Shown here: positions 9,271-18,391 of the stretch, one piece after another
Numbering within the stretch: position 1 is the first letter of the stretch
How the letters are laid out: every line of letters starts with the position of its first letter
Source: UBA4582 sp038106185
Lineage (GTDB): Bacteria > Pseudomonadota > Gammaproteobacteria > Pseudomonadales > Azotimanducaceae
Assembly (NCBI GenBank): GCA_038106185.1
Contig: JAYODE010000005.1
Coordinates: forward strand, 62,001 to 126,000
Length of the DNA: 64,000 nucleotides
Direction: 5' to 3'
Notes under the pieces: model-generated
What the model saw: only the letters and a program-made list of their open reading frames with translations
Told to the model about the DNA's origin: nothing
The model's database searches: none
Made by a program: the position numbers and the translations under genes

Positions 9271-9281
9271 TGACCAAAAAA

Positions 9282-9333
9282 AGCTTACTAGAAGAGCTTA
9301 CTAGAATAGCTTACTAGAAGAGCTTACTAGAAG
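9282..9333. repeat. 13-base tandem repeat, four units
   Basis: AGCTTACTAGAAG is repeated four times without spacing; only one base differs, in the second unit. It lies between the hairpin and the 3' end of the esterase gene. Confidence 0.9.
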
Positions 9334-9393
9334 GTCTGGCTTGTGTAGGGCCTACCCTGGAGCGAGCCGTCGGGTAGGCAAGCTGTCGACACA

Positions 9394-10314
9394 TCATCCC
9401 CGCTGTTGAAAAGCCGCCTGCAATTCGGCGACCGCCATAGCCATAGCAGCCCGGCCATCGGCCAACGCATCCTGCATATGAAAGAATCCATGAATCATAC
9501 CATCGTAGCGCTTCATCTTGGTGCTGACGCCGGCTGCGTTGAGCTTCTCTGCGTAGGCTTCGCCCTCATCCCGCAGCGGATCATATTCGGCTGTTATGAC
9601 AGTTGCAGAGGGTAAGCCACTGACATCAGCGGCTTGCAGAGGGGCCATCAAGTAGTTATCTCGAGGCTGGTCACCCAGGTAATGATTCCAGAACCAGGCC
9701 ATGAGTGATGCTGAGAGACTGTAGCCCTCGCGGTTTTGAGTATAGGAAGGCGTATCCTGAGCATTATCAGTGCACGGATAGACCAGGAGCTGGTGCGCGA
9801 GGCTCGGGCCGCCGAGATCTTTAGCTTTGAGGCAGACACTGGCGGCCAGGTTGCCGCCGGCACTGTCGCCGCCCACCGCCACACGATTCGAGTCAATGCC
9901 GAGCGCAGCGGCTTGCTCAATGACCCAGCAGGTCGCATCAAAGCAGTCATCCAGCGCCGCTGGAAACTGATGCTCTGGTGCAAGCCGGTAGTCGACAGCG
10001 ACGACGAGGCAACCTGCCTGCTGAGCCAGATGGCGACAGACGTTGTCGTGGGTTTCGAGATCACCTATGACCCAGCCGCCACCATGGAAGTACACGAGGC
10101 AGGGAAGTTGGGTGTCCAGAATGGGGCGGTAAATGCGAATCGGGATACCGTTAGCCTTGGCGTTCTCAACCAATGGTAAATCTGCCAGCGTATTCTGGGC
10201 GTTCATCATTCGATAAAGCTCTCGGCCTCCGGCAGGCGGCATATCCTCGATAGCTGGACCGCCGGCTTCCGCCATCTGGGCCAGCATAGCGGCAACAATT
10301 GGATCTAAAGGCAT
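9394..10314 (-). CDS. Alpha/beta hydrolase of the hormone-sensitive-lipase (HSL) family
   Basis: Probable esterase for short or medium acyl esters, cytoplasmic. The 306 residues carry the HSL oxyanion motif HGGG (77-80) and the nucleophile Ser151 in GDSAGG. An acid in AEYDPLRDEG and a histidine in MIHGFF complete a catalytic triad. Length and motif spacing are typical of class IV esterases. No signal peptide is seen. It converges on the FKBP gene and diverges from the small membrane protein at 10387. The natural substrate cannot be read from the sequence. Confidence 0.9.
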   Translation of the reverse strand: MPLDPIVAAMLAQMAEAGGPAIEDMPPAGGRELYRMMNAQNTLADLPLVENAKANGIPIRIYRPILDTQLPCLVYFHGGGWVIGDLETHDNVCRHLAQQAGCLVVAVDYRLAPEHQFPAALDDCFDATCWVIEQAAALGIDSNRVAVGGDSAGGNLAASVCLKAKDLGGPSLAHQLLVYPCTDNAQDTPSYTQNREGYSLSASLMAWFWNHYLGDQPRDNYLMAPLQAADVSGLPSATVITAEYDPLRDEGEAYAEKLNAAGVSTKMKRYDGMIHGFFHMQDALADGRAAMAMAVAELQAAFQQRG

Positions 10315-10386
10315 GTATAATCTCCTGACGTAGTAACGAGCAACGACACGTTGTCCTGATCAGAGTGTATGCCAGGACGTACCACA

Positions 10387-10773
10387 ATGACAATTGAGCA
10401 TATCTTGAGCATTTTAAAGATTATTAAAGATCCCCTATTTATTCGCGTTGTATCCGGCAGCTTCTTTGCCATTGCCTTTGTCTGGGTAGCGGTACGGTTT
10501 TTTAATGTTGATATGGCTGTGATCTGGGTCTTTCTGGCCATGTCAGTCCTGTTAGTGTTACTGCTTATTGTTGTCGCGCTGATTTTTTCAGTGATGTTCA
10601 GATTATTGCGGCGGCGCTCCAGCGGATTATTGGACACCATTGACACAACCGGTCGCTCTACTAGCCCGGACGGGGAGCAGCAGGCACAGAATGAGCAACG
10701 CAATATCGAGGAACCAAACTCGGTCGATGGTAAGGCGAAAGGGTCTTTCGAGGCGCCGAGCGCAGATCGCTGA
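10387..10773 (+). CDS. Small two-TM membrane protein, unknown
   Basis: I do not recognise this 128-residue protein. Two hydrophobic segments (about residues 19-40 and 45-72) are separated by a short turn and followed by an Arg-rich boundary (RLLRRRS). A hydrophilic, probably disordered tail of about 55 residues rich in Ser, Glu, Gln and Asn completes it. The positive boundary suggests a cytoplasmic tail. The start at 10387 is chosen because an AGGA lies nine bases upstream; an ATG six codons earlier overlaps that site. It diverges from the esterase. The regular TM-tail design argues for a real gene, but there is no family evidence. Confidence 0.5.
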   Translation: MTIEHILSILKIIKDPLFIRVVSGSFFAIAFVWVAVRFFNVDMAVIWVFLAMSVLLVLLLIVVALIFSVMFRLLRRRSSGLLDTIDTTGRSTSPDGEQQAQNEQRNIEEPNSVDGKAKGSFEAPSADR

Positions 10774-10972
10774 GACTGCTTTAGGGGTAGTATTGAGTCG
10801 GCGATCAGAAAACAGCGCCAAAGCACCTTTCCGAGAAGCCTGCAAAAAACTTAATTGACTACATTAGCATGTCGGCTCAAGATGTTGATATTAAATCATT
10901 AAATAGAATAATTAGTGCTGACGTATCCATGTGAAAGAAGGCAGTGCTGTGACTGAAATCGCGTTCTTGAAT

Positions 10973-11003
10973 CGACTGCGTAAAACGACTGCTTAAAACG
11001 ACT
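10973..11003. repeat. 13-base tandem repeat at a contig end
   Basis: CGACTGCGTAAAA and CGACTGCTTAAAA follow each other, with the start of a third copy (CGACT) running into the 55-base overlap. The true copy number may be higher, since the assembly broke here. Confidence 0.65.
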
Positions 11004-11047
11004 TACATTAACTTGCGCAGAAAGCGGTCGGGTCTTGGCAGATAATA

Positions 11048-11147
11048 NNNNNNNNNNNNNNNNNNNNNNNNNNNNNNNNNNNNNNNNNNNNNNNNNNNNN
11101 NNNNNNNNNNNNNNNNNNNNNNNNNNNNNNNNNNNNNNNNNNNNNNN
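11048..11147. other. 100-N scaffold gap with 55-base flanking duplication
   Basis: The 55 bases at 10993-11047 and at 11148-11202 are identical, so the two contigs overlap and the Ns are a join placeholder. The true sequence very probably has a single copy and no gap. Confidence 0.9.
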
Positions 11148-11157
11148 TTAAAACGAC

Positions 11158-11877
11158 TTACATTAACTTGCGCAGAAAGCGGTCGGGTCTTGGCAGATAA
11201 TAGCTGTCATAGTCCACAGAAAAAGCCACTGTGTGCGCGCGCCCCGTCACTCTGTCTCGGTCTACCAGGCCAATGCGGCGAGAATCACGACTGTTGTCCC
11301 GATTGTCGCCGAGCATCAGGTACTTGTCGTGGGGAATCTCAATCGGTCCAAAGCTGTTGGCGTCATTAGGCTGTGCGGGTCGAAGCATCACCGCATGCAC
11401 CGAGTCTTCGATTGCCTCAAAAAAGAAGGCATGATTGCGACGCTGCCAGGTGTCCAGTTGCTCGACGATTTCATCGTCTAGCCGCGTGTATTGCGCCGGC
11501 TGTTCGTTGATATATAACTGGTTATTACGCATGCTCACCACATCCCCCGGTACACCTATGACACGTTTGATCAGCAGTATGTCGTCGTCAGGCGAATAGA
11601 AGGTCACTATCTCACCCCTTTGCGGGTCGGCCCATTCGGTCAGGTGCCAGGTGGTAAAGGGAACCTTCAGATCGTACGCCAATTTGTTGACCACGACTCG
11701 GTCACCCTCAAGAATCGTTGGCTTCATAGATCCAGAGGGAACCTGGTTCCAATCCGCGATCGCAGATCGAAAGAGGACCATTACCGCCAGAAAAATCAGC
11801 AGAGCGCGCCATTCAAGCCACACTGAGCGTATCTTGCCGGTTTTCTCCGGAACATTTGAGGGCGTCGGTGAGAGCAT
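11158..11877 (-). CDS. lepB: Signal peptidase I
   Basis: Inner-membrane serine protease that removes signal peptides from secreted proteins. The 239 residues hold one N-terminal membrane anchor (about 25-42). The catalytic Ser50 lies in PSGSMKPT, the general-base Lys104 in LLIKRVIGVPGD, and the conserved GDNRDNSRDSR box near the C-terminus. These are S26A boxes B to E. It has one anchor rather than the two of E. coli LepB and is not next to lepA, so it could be a second signal peptidase I of the genome. The 3' end lies at a contig join. It is 168 bases downstream of the threonine deaminase gene. Confidence 0.92.
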   Translation of the reverse strand: MLSPTPSNVPEKTGKIRSVWLEWRALLIFLAVMVLFRSAIADWNQVPSGSMKPTILEGDRVVVNKLAYDLKVPFTTWHLTEWADPQRGEIVTFYSPDDDILLIKRVIGVPGDVVSMRNNQLYINEQPAQYTRLDDEIVEQLDTWQRRNHAFFFEAIEDSVHAVMLRPAQPNDANSFGPIEIPHDKYLMLGDNRDNSRDSRRIGLVDRDRVTGRAHTVAFSVDYDSYYLPRPDRFLRKLM

Positions 11878-12045
11878 GCTGATAGGCAGGTGTTAATATT
11901 GACTCGCACTTTGACCTAATCAGAACCTGAAATAAAGCCCTTATTTTTCAGGTCAATTGCCGTCGATGGCGCCAAAATTGACGACCTGGCAGCAGGTCAA
12001 GGGATTAAAACGCGCGCATCACAGACTCATCGCCATTGCCAAAGG

Positions 12046-13317
12046 CTAGGAGGGCTCGCGCAGCCGTGCTGGATAGCCTCGATCCTGGATGACGCCTTTG
12101 AGGCGAGCGATATGCGCCTTATCGCGGGTTTCTACGGTAATTGATACGGCAATCTGACCGATCGCTGCATGGCTTGCAAACCGATGGTGATGAACCTCAA
12201 CGACATTAGCACCAGATTCTCGAAAAATGCTGAGAATCGCTTCCAGACTGCCGGGTTTGTCGTTCAGCACCAGCTCAAACTCATACACGCGGCCATCAAA
12301 GGCCATGCCGCGGTTGATGATTCGCGACAACAGGTTGACGTCGATATTGCCGCCGGAGAGGATCGACAGTACCTTTTTATCGGTGCCATCCTGAAGCGAC
12401 GGCAATCGGTGATTGAGTAACGCCGCTACTGTCACGGCGGCAGAACCCTCAATGACGAGTTTTTCAATCTCCATGGTGAGCATGATGGCGTTGGCGATCT
12501 CGTCGCTGGTAACGGATATCAGATCATCGACGTAACGCATGACAGTGGCGAGGTTGCGTGCTGATACTTTTCGAACGGCGATACCATCGGCAATATTAGG
12601 TTGCGGTGTGAGTTGAACCACCTTGCCAGCCTGCCGCGACTGATACATGCTATTGCAGCTGCGCTCTTCAACACCAATAACCTGAATTTCGGGCCGAGTC
12701 TGCTTGATATAGGTCGCCAGGCCGGCAATCAGGCCGCCGCCACCGACAGGTACCAGAATCGCCGCTAGGTCCTGACAAAGCGGGTGAGCGAGTATTTCAA
12801 CACCCATGGTGCCTTGACCCTCAATCACGTAGGGATCGTCAAAGGGGTGCAGATAGAGACGGTTTTCCTCTTTGACCAACTGCTGCGAGTAATTAAACGC
12901 ATCGTCAAACGTCTCACCTTCCAGAATGACGTCGGCCCCCCAGTGCTGCGTTGAGCGAATCTTGACCAGTGGACTCGTTTTTGGCATGACGATTTTTGCA
13001 GAAATGCCCAAGCGCTTGGCGTGATAAGCGATGGCCTGGGCGTGATTACCGGCACTCGCTGCGATGACGCCTCGAGCCCGTTCAGCGGCCGTGAGCGACA
13101 GCAGTTTGTTGAGCCCGCCTCGATCTTTGAAGGAGCCGGTCATCTGCAGGCTTTCGAGTTTAAACAGAGCCTGACAGTGGGCCATGCTCGAAAATGTCGC
13201 TGAGTGGACGACTGGCGTGTTGACAATAAAGGGTGCCAGTTTTTCATATGCGGCGCGAATGCTACTCGCGTCGACTTCATGCTCTTGATCTTGCTGGGCC
13301 GGCGCAATAGAGGCCAT
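12046..13317 (-). CDS. ilvA: Threonine ammonia-lyase with C-terminal ACT domain
   Basis: PLP enzyme that converts threonine to 2-oxobutanoate and ammonia, the entry to isoleucine synthesis or threonine catabolism. The 423 residues contain the PLP lysine Lys64 in GSFKDRGG, the phosphate loop GGGGLIAG and a regulatory domain of about 75 residues at the end (FELVLNDKPGSLEAIL...) that looks like a single ACT domain. That layout is the short IlvA form, between TdcB (no ACT) and E. coli IlvA (two ACT-like modules). Feedback control by isoleucine or valine is likely but not shown. It lies 32 bases after the FAD reductase gene on the same strand. Confidence 0.9.
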   Translation of the reverse strand: MASIAPAQQDQEHEVDASSIRAAYEKLAPFIVNTPVVHSATFSSMAHCQALFKLESLQMTGSFKDRGGLNKLLSLTAAERARGVIAASAGNHAQAIAYHAKRLGISAKIVMPKTSPLVKIRSTQHWGADVILEGETFDDAFNYSQQLVKEENRLYLHPFDDPYVIEGQGTMGVEILAHPLCQDLAAILVPVGGGGLIAGLATYIKQTRPEIQVIGVEERSCNSMYQSRQAGKVVQLTPQPNIADGIAVRKVSARNLATVMRYVDDLISVTSDEIANAIMLTMEIEKLVIEGSAAVTVAALLNHRLPSLQDGTDKKVLSILSGGNIDVNLLSRIINRGMAFDGRVYEFELVLNDKPGSLEAILSIFRESGANVVEVHHHRFASHAAIGQIAVSITVETRDKAHIARLKGVIQDRGYPARLREPS

Positions 13318-13349
13318 CTAAGTCTGACTTCCTGGAGTTATGAGTTGGG

Positions 13350-14552
13350 CTAAAGCAACGATTTCAAGTCAGTGTCAGGGTCGGCCAGCTTTTTGGCATC
13401 GACGGGTTTGCCATAGAGTTGCTTGCAGATCATGAATTCACGGGGGCTATTGACGGCATCAACTGCCACGACGGCACCGTCCTTCAGGTAGAAAACAGCA
13501 AACTCGTTCTTGCTCATGTCGCCTCTGAGGACTTGCGTATCGCCATCTGAAGAAAAGCCGACCATCTGCAACTTCAGCTCATACTGATCGGACCAAAACC
13601 AGGGTACTGCTGCATAAACCTTGTCTTTACCGCACATATTGGCGACGGCAACTCTGGCTTGTTCCAGCGCATTGGGTACAGATTCCAGCCGAAGTCGACG
13701 GCCGAGTATGGGGTTTGGATGGTTGGTACAGTCGCCGATGGCGTAGACGTCCGGCACGGAAGTTTGACAATGATCGTCGACGAAGATGCCATTTTCGCAG
13801 TTGATGCCCGCATCTTTGGCGAGTTCGATGTTGGGAATAATCCCTATGCCGACAATGACCAGATCAGCATCGATGCGTGTATCGCCGCAAAGTACCTGTT
13901 CCACATGATCCTGTCCGGTGAAGCCGCTGACAGTCGTATTCGTCAGAATCTTCAGTCCACGTCCTGTATGAAGCTGATGATAGTAGGCACTCATCTCCGG
14001 AGTGGTGACGCGCTGCAGAATCCGTTGTTCCATTTCCAGTACAGTGACATCAAGGCCATTGGTCACAGCCACCGACGCGACTTCAAGCCCGATATAGCCG
14101 CCCCCGACGATGACGACTTTGCGTGCAGTTTTCATGGCAGCACTGATGCCGTCGACGTCGCTGATGGTTCGCAGATAATGAATGCCTGGCAGATCAGAAC
14201 CCGCAATGCTGAGCTTGCGAGGGCGACTGCCTGTTGCGATCAGGAGTTTTTCATAGGCGATAGTTTCGCCTTTGGCAGTGGTTACCGTTCTGGCTTTGGT
14301 GTCGATTTTCTCAACCCGAGTGTTGGTGCGCAGATCAATATGCCTGTCTGTGTAAAATTTTTCCGGGCGGACAAAGACCCTTTCCAGCGGCATCTCACCG
14401 GAAAGAAATTGCTTGGATAGCGGCGGTCGCTGATAAGGTGGAAAGGGCTCGTCGCCAAGAATGATGATGTCACCCTCATAGCCCTCCTGACGAAAACTCG
14501 CTGCAGCTTGTCCTGCGCCTTGACCCGCTCCCAAAATGACCATTGCTGCCAT
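13350..14552 (-). CDS. FAD-dependent ferredoxin/rubredoxin-type reductase
   Basis: NAD(P)H-dependent flavoprotein that passes electrons to a small redox partner, as in putidaredoxin or rubredoxin reductases. The 400 residues carry an N-terminal FAD Rossmann motif (GAGQGAGQAA), PPYQRPPLSK, the NAD-binding GGGYIGLEVA around the middle, an ATG motif (ATGSRPRKL) and the second FAD motif YAIGDC. The C-terminal reductase dimerisation domain includes WFWSDQYELKLQ. No redox-active CxxxxC is visible, which excludes disulfide reductases. Start: the ATG at 14552 has GGAAGA just upstream; the TTG five codons earlier overlaps that site. The redox partner is not encoded nearby. Confidence 0.88.
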   Translation of the reverse strand: MAAMVILGAGQGAGQAAASFRQEGYEGDIIILGDEPFPPYQRPPLSKQFLSGEMPLERVFVRPEKFYTDRHIDLRTNTRVEKIDTKARTVTTAKGETIAYEKLLIATGSRPRKLSIAGSDLPGIHYLRTISDVDGISAAMKTARKVVIVGGGYIGLEVASVAVTNGLDVTVLEMEQRILQRVTTPEMSAYYHQLHTGRGLKILTNTTVSGFTGQDHVEQVLCGDTRIDADLVIVGIGIIPNIELAKDAGINCENGIFVDDHCQTSVPDVYAIGDCTNHPNPILGRRLRLESVPNALEQARVAVANMCGKDKVYAAVPWFWSDQYELKLQMVGFSSDGDTQVLRGDMSKNEFAVFYLKDGAVVAVDAVNSPREFMICKQLYGKPVDAKKLADPDTDLKSLL

Positions 14553-14555
14553 AAT

Positions 14556-14561
14556 TCTTCC
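14556..14561 (-). promoter_or_regulatory. Ribosome binding site fixing the FAD reductase start
   Basis: GGAAGA on the minus strand stands three bases before the ATG at 14552 and rules out the upstream TTG at 14567 as the start. Confidence 0.45.
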
Positions 14562-14864
14562 GTTCAAATCAAAAAACAGCGGCTATTCTACACAATGCGC
14601 AGGACTTGCGGATACCATTTCACCGGTACAGCGACATCAGCAGCCGGCTTTCAGAGACTAAAATCGACGAGCTGGGTTGGCCAGGCGATATCACCAAGTA
14701 CCGGTAGGCCGTGTCGTCGAGCCTGGCAGGCCGATTACGCGTTCACTCGCCTGCCGACGAAAAGCGCGGGGCACTATTTGCGGATAATGGGCAATAATAG
14801 ATTATACTCGGGGGCCGCAGGGTGGCAGGTACACATCTGCGGCTGGCCAATCCCTATGGATCCT
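14562..14864. other. Divergent intergenic region, FAD reductase / SlyD-type PPIase
   Basis: About 300 bases without a supported gene. Frames through it give Arg- and Cys-rich shadow peptides. TATACT at 14803-14808 is a fair -10 element for the downstream gene. The best -35 (TTGCGG at 14778-14783) is 19 bases away, so the promoter call is weak. Confidence 0.4.
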
Positions 14865-14875
14865 GGAGCTTATCG

Positions 14876-15349
14876 ATGGTGATGTTTTATCGAGTTGATT
14901 ACAATTTGCTCAATCCTGATGGCGAAGTTGTAGACTCCTCTGAAGGCGGCGCGCCGCTGGCGTTTATTGCCGGCGATGGCACCATGATGCCGGGTCTTGA
15001 GAAGGCGGTGGTTGGCCGCACCGAAGGGGATGAGTTCAGCGTGACGATAGCACCAGCAGAAGCCTATGGTTTTTCTCAGCGGTCCCTGATCAGAACCGTG
15101 TCCCATGAGACGATCCAGGCCAATGTGGATGAGCTGCAGCCAGGCATGATATTTCAGGTAGGTTCTGGCAAGGAGGCCGAAGTCGTTCGAGTCTTAGAGG
15201 TGACGGAAGATGGCGTCACCATTGACGCCAATCATCCCCTGGCGGGGGTAACTTTTCACTTTGAGTTGAAAATCGTTGAGGCTCGGCAAGCCAGCGCTGA
15301 CGAACTGGAACTCATGGCGATCGCGAGGGCGGACGCCGACCAATCTTGA
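14876..15349 (+). CDS. SlyD-type FKBP peptidyl-prolyl isomerase
   Basis: Cytoplasmic peptidyl-prolyl isomerase and folding helper. The 157 residues follow the SlyD/FkpB plan: an N-terminal FKBP half (YNLLNPDGEVVDSS), a PGLEKAVVGRTEGDE segment, then the inserted-flap domain from about residue 65 to 120 and the return strand TFHFELKIVEAR. It lacks the His- and Cys-rich metal-binding tail of E. coli SlyD, so metallochaperone activity is not expected. Start: ATG at 14876, with GGAG seven bases upstream; an in-frame GTG at 14822 would add 18 unlikely residues. It converges with rapA. Confidence 0.9.
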   Translation: MVMFYRVDYNLLNPDGEVVDSSEGGAPLAFIAGDGTMMPGLEKAVVGRTEGDEFSVTIAPAEAYGFSQRSLIRTVSHETIQANVDELQPGMIFQVGSGKEAEVVRVLEVTEDGVTIDANHPLAGVTFHFELKIVEARQASADELELMAIARADADQS

Positions 15350-15412
15350 CCGCTGGCTGAACTTTTGAATATTTGGCGTGTTGTGGTGCGACCAGGCACA
15401 GGACATAAGGGC

Positions 15413-18262
15413 TCAGGCGGCGACGATCACACGAATAGCATCTAGCCGAATATCGGCCGCATCAATGGCCTCCAAGACTAAACGACGGGTTTCCCTCAGG
15501 TGTTTGATTTCCTCGAGCCGGATATTCTGATTCAAGCGTTGTAGGTCAGTCATTCGGTGAATTTCTCCGCTCAAGAAGGCGTCGGCGCGCGCCCGTGCCG
15601 CGAGGCGCAAATCGCTGCATTGTACCTGAGCCTGGTGTTTGGCCGCCTCAAGCATGCTTTTAATGCCATCTCGTTGGGACTCGAGAATACTTTGCAGTGC
15701 TGGTATCGATACCTTCAGTTGCTCCTTCTCAAAGTCAGACCAGTCTAGCAGCGCGGTAATATTTGAAAGTTTGGGCTCTATTAGCAACCTGATCACGGCC
15801 GGTGGTAAAAAGCGATCCGCCATCAGCCCGGCAGGCGCTATGCAGTCGGCGACAAACAGGGTTTCAAGCAGCAGGGTCCCAGCAGGCAGTGCCGAATGTT
15901 TGACAGCGATCATGGTACTGTTGCCAGTGGTATCTGTTGCTACCAGGTCAAGGGCTTGCTGGACCAATGGATGCTCCCAGGTGAGAAATTGGACGTCTTC
16001 TCGAGCCAAAGCGGTTTCGCGATCATAGGTAATTCTGAGACCTTCTTCAGGGATTTCCGGGTAGTGAAAATGCGCTTGAGTCTCAGCGCTGACAGAAACA
16101 TGCCGGACCATCATGGCACCGGGCTTTACGAGGTAGATCTGATTACCCAGCGGCTCTGACTCCAGACCGAACATGGCAAACGAGCGCTCCATATACAGCT
16201 CTAGCCGTTGGCCGCCCTGATGCTGTTGTATATCCGCAATAATTTTGGCAGAGACGACTGGCCTATGAGAATTCAGCTCCAGTAGGCGATCACGACCCAG
16301 CTGCACAGAGGCAAGACGTTCGCGGTTTAGCAATTGGCAGCGAGGAATGAAGGTGGCCAGGTCGGCGGTTGTAAACTCAGTCAGCAGCTCGTCAAAGATA
16401 CCTTGTGCAACAGCGCTGGGGCCGACGAACAGATCCAGTCCCTCGGCATACCACTGATACAGGCGCTCGGTGGCCGAGCCTTTCAGGTAGGGGATATGAA
16501 TCTTAACGTCCTCGGTCTGACCGATACGATCGAGACGTCCTATTCGCTGTTCTAACAGATCGGGCCCCAGGGGCAGATCAAACAGTACCAGGTGACTGGC
16601 AAACTGAAAATTGCGTCCCTCGCTGCCTATTTCAGAGCAAATCATGAGTTGAGCGCCACGATCAGTTTCCGCAAAATAGTTGGCCGCACGGTCTCGAGCC
16701 ACCAGATCCATACCTTCATGAAACACGGTGGTGCGAATGGGCAGCAGGGCCAGCAGACGCTGCTCAAGGTCCAGCACCGTCTGCTGATGAGCGCAGATCA
16801 GGAGGAATTTTTCTAGCGGGTGGCTGTGTAACAGGGTCGCCAGCCAGGAGATGCGAGGGTCGTGGAGGGTCCAATTTGGCAAGTCCTGTTCAGGAAAGTA
16901 GCCAATGACCTTGCTGAATTCTTTGGCAACCGGCAAGGGGTAGGACAGAACATGACGTTGCGGAAAACCTTTGACAGAAGCGCGTACATTGCGGAACAGG
17001 ACGCGGCCGGTACCGTGGCGATCCAGTACTGCATCAATCAAGTCTGAGTCACTCAGTCCCTCATCAGACTGCCCCAGCAGAGCTTTGAGTGAGGTTCGTG
17101 CCTGATTCTGTTCAGTCGTCGAGGCTTCCAGCAGATTGGTGACCAGTGATGCGATGGCCACAAAGCGTTCCTCCTCAACAAGAAACTGGTCAAATTGGTC
17201 ATAGCGAGCCGGGTCTAGCAGGCGCAAACGGGCAAAATGCCCGGCACGCCCCAGCTGTTCGGGTGTCGCGGTCAGCAGCAACAAACCGTCAGTAATGGCA
17301 GAAATGCGCTCGACTATCTCATAAGCCGGGCTGGCCTGACTGGGTGTCCATTGTAGATGGTGGGCCTCATCGACAACGACCAGGTCCCATTCGGTGCTGA
17401 GCACCTGCGCCAGCCGTTGCGGATTGTCGAGGAATAATTCGAGATTGCAAATCATGAGCTGCTGGGCATCGAACGGATTATACCCTGTCATCGTCGGGAC
17501 TTCGGTGTCAGCTGACGAGGTATTGTCAGCAACAATATTCTGGCATCGTGTCTCGTCAAGTAGGCTGAAGTGCAGATTAAAGCGTCGAATCATTTCGACA
17601 AACCACTGAAAGCTCAATGCGGGTGGCACGATAATCAGCACTCGCCGCGCGCGACCGGTGATCAGTTGCTGGTGAATGATCAGGCCAGCCTCAATGGTTT
17701 TACCCAGTCCGACTTCATCAGCGAGCAGTACTCGGGGTGCAAAGCGTTCGGCGACCTCGTTACCGATATAGAGTTGGTGTGGAATTAAAGCGACCCTGGG
17801 CCCGTGGAGGCCTCGAGAGGGCGCGACCGCCAGGTCTGCGAGGGCCTTCAAGGTTGCAAACCTGAGATTGAACCAGGCATTCTCGTCCAGCTGGTGGGTC
17901 AGCAAGCGATCCTCGGGTTTGCTGAATCGTATAGTAGGGTTCAGATCAGTTTCTTTGATGACCAGTTCCGTTTGAGTAACGTCACTCTCAATGCCCTGTA
18001 CGGGCCCTGAATAGGTGAATAGCTTCTGTTTGTCTTCGATCGAGGTGACGCAGATGGTAATATTGTCTCGGTTGGTGACCAGGTCACCGATACTGAACTT
18101 GACTCTAACCAGTGGTGCCTTCGCAATCGCGTAGGTGCGGTCCTCTTTGACCCGGTCAAAGGTCAGGCTGACCGTTCTTTGGCTCAACTGGGTCACTCGG
18201 CCCATACCAAGTTCAGGTTCAGCGGTACTAATCCATTTTTGATCGAGTTGGAAGACATTCAT
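15413..18262 (-). CDS. rapA: RNA polymerase-associated SNF2-family ATPase RapA
   Basis: DNA translocase that binds core RNA polymerase and helps it recycle after termination. The 949 residues include the N-terminal Tudor-like barrels (about 1-105), a SNF2 ATPase core with Walker A GLGKT (Lys188), DEAH (298-301) and TATPEQ, and the helicase C lobe with SEIGSEGRNFQFASH and QRIGRLDRIGQ. The long RapA-specific C-terminal region ends in a predicted coiled coil. The length is close to E. coli RapA (968). It is a single-gene unit, converging with the SlyD-type gene and diverging from the DUF1244 gene. Confidence 0.95.
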   Translation of the reverse strand: MNVFQLDQKWISTAEPELGMGRVTQLSQRTVSLTFDRVKEDRTYAIAKAPLVRVKFSIGDLVTNRDNITICVTSIEDKQKLFTYSGPVQGIESDVTQTELVIKETDLNPTIRFSKPEDRLLTHQLDENAWFNLRFATLKALADLAVAPSRGLHGPRVALIPHQLYIGNEVAERFAPRVLLADEVGLGKTIEAGLIIHQQLITGRARRVLIIVPPALSFQWFVEMIRRFNLHFSLLDETRCQNIVADNTSSADTEVPTMTGYNPFDAQQLMICNLELFLDNPQRLAQVLSTEWDLVVVDEAHHLQWTPSQASPAYEIVERISAITDGLLLLTATPEQLGRAGHFARLRLLDPARYDQFDQFLVEEERFVAIASLVTNLLEASTTEQNQARTSLKALLGQSDEGLSDSDLIDAVLDRHGTGRVLFRNVRASVKGFPQRHVLSYPLPVAKEFSKVIGYFPEQDLPNWTLHDPRISWLATLLHSHPLEKFLLICAHQQTVLDLEQRLLALLPIRTTVFHEGMDLVARDRAANYFAETDRGAQLMICSEIGSEGRNFQFASHLVLFDLPLGPDLLEQRIGRLDRIGQTEDVKIHIPYLKGSATERLYQWYAEGLDLFVGPSAVAQGIFDELLTEFTTADLATFIPRCQLLNRERLASVQLGRDRLLELNSHRPVVSAKIIADIQQHQGGQRLELYMERSFAMFGLESEPLGNQIYLVKPGAMMVRHVSVSAETQAHFHYPEIPEEGLRITYDRETALAREDVQFLTWEHPLVQQALDLVATDTTGNSTMIAVKHSALPAGTLLLETLFVADCIAPAGLMADRFLPPAVIRLLIEPKLSNITALLDWSDFEKEQLKVSIPALQSILESQRDGIKSMLEAAKHQAQVQCSDLRLAARARADAFLSGEIHRMTDLQRLNQNIRLEEIKHLRETRRLVLEAIDAADIRLDAIRVIVAA

Positions 18263-18391
18263 GGGCTAGGGTATTCGCTGTCAAGTGTTGGGGTCAGTCC
18301 TGGGTGTTGTCACCCATCAGACTGGCAAGTCGCAATCGCCGAGTGATCGCGTAACGATCGCTTAAAAATGTATCATGGAGAGTAAAAAATC

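Larger units (their letters stand above)
10774..11157. other. Intergenic region with assembly gap before lepB
   Basis: It contains no convincing gene. It holds a short 13-base repeat, the left copy of a 55-base duplication and 100 unknown bases. The sequence 11003-11047 is a second copy of the last codons of lepB, created by the assembly and not a real pseudogene. Confidence 0.7.

Noticed and set aside
10993..11047. Partial duplicate of the lepB 3' end as a pseudogene
   Set aside because: It is exactly the 55-base contig overlap beside a 100-N join, hence an assembly effect.
14508..14882. 124-codon ORF between the FAD reductase and the SlyD-type gene
   Set aside because: Overlaps the reductase start and reads through non-coding sequence with Arg/Cys-rich composition and no start context.
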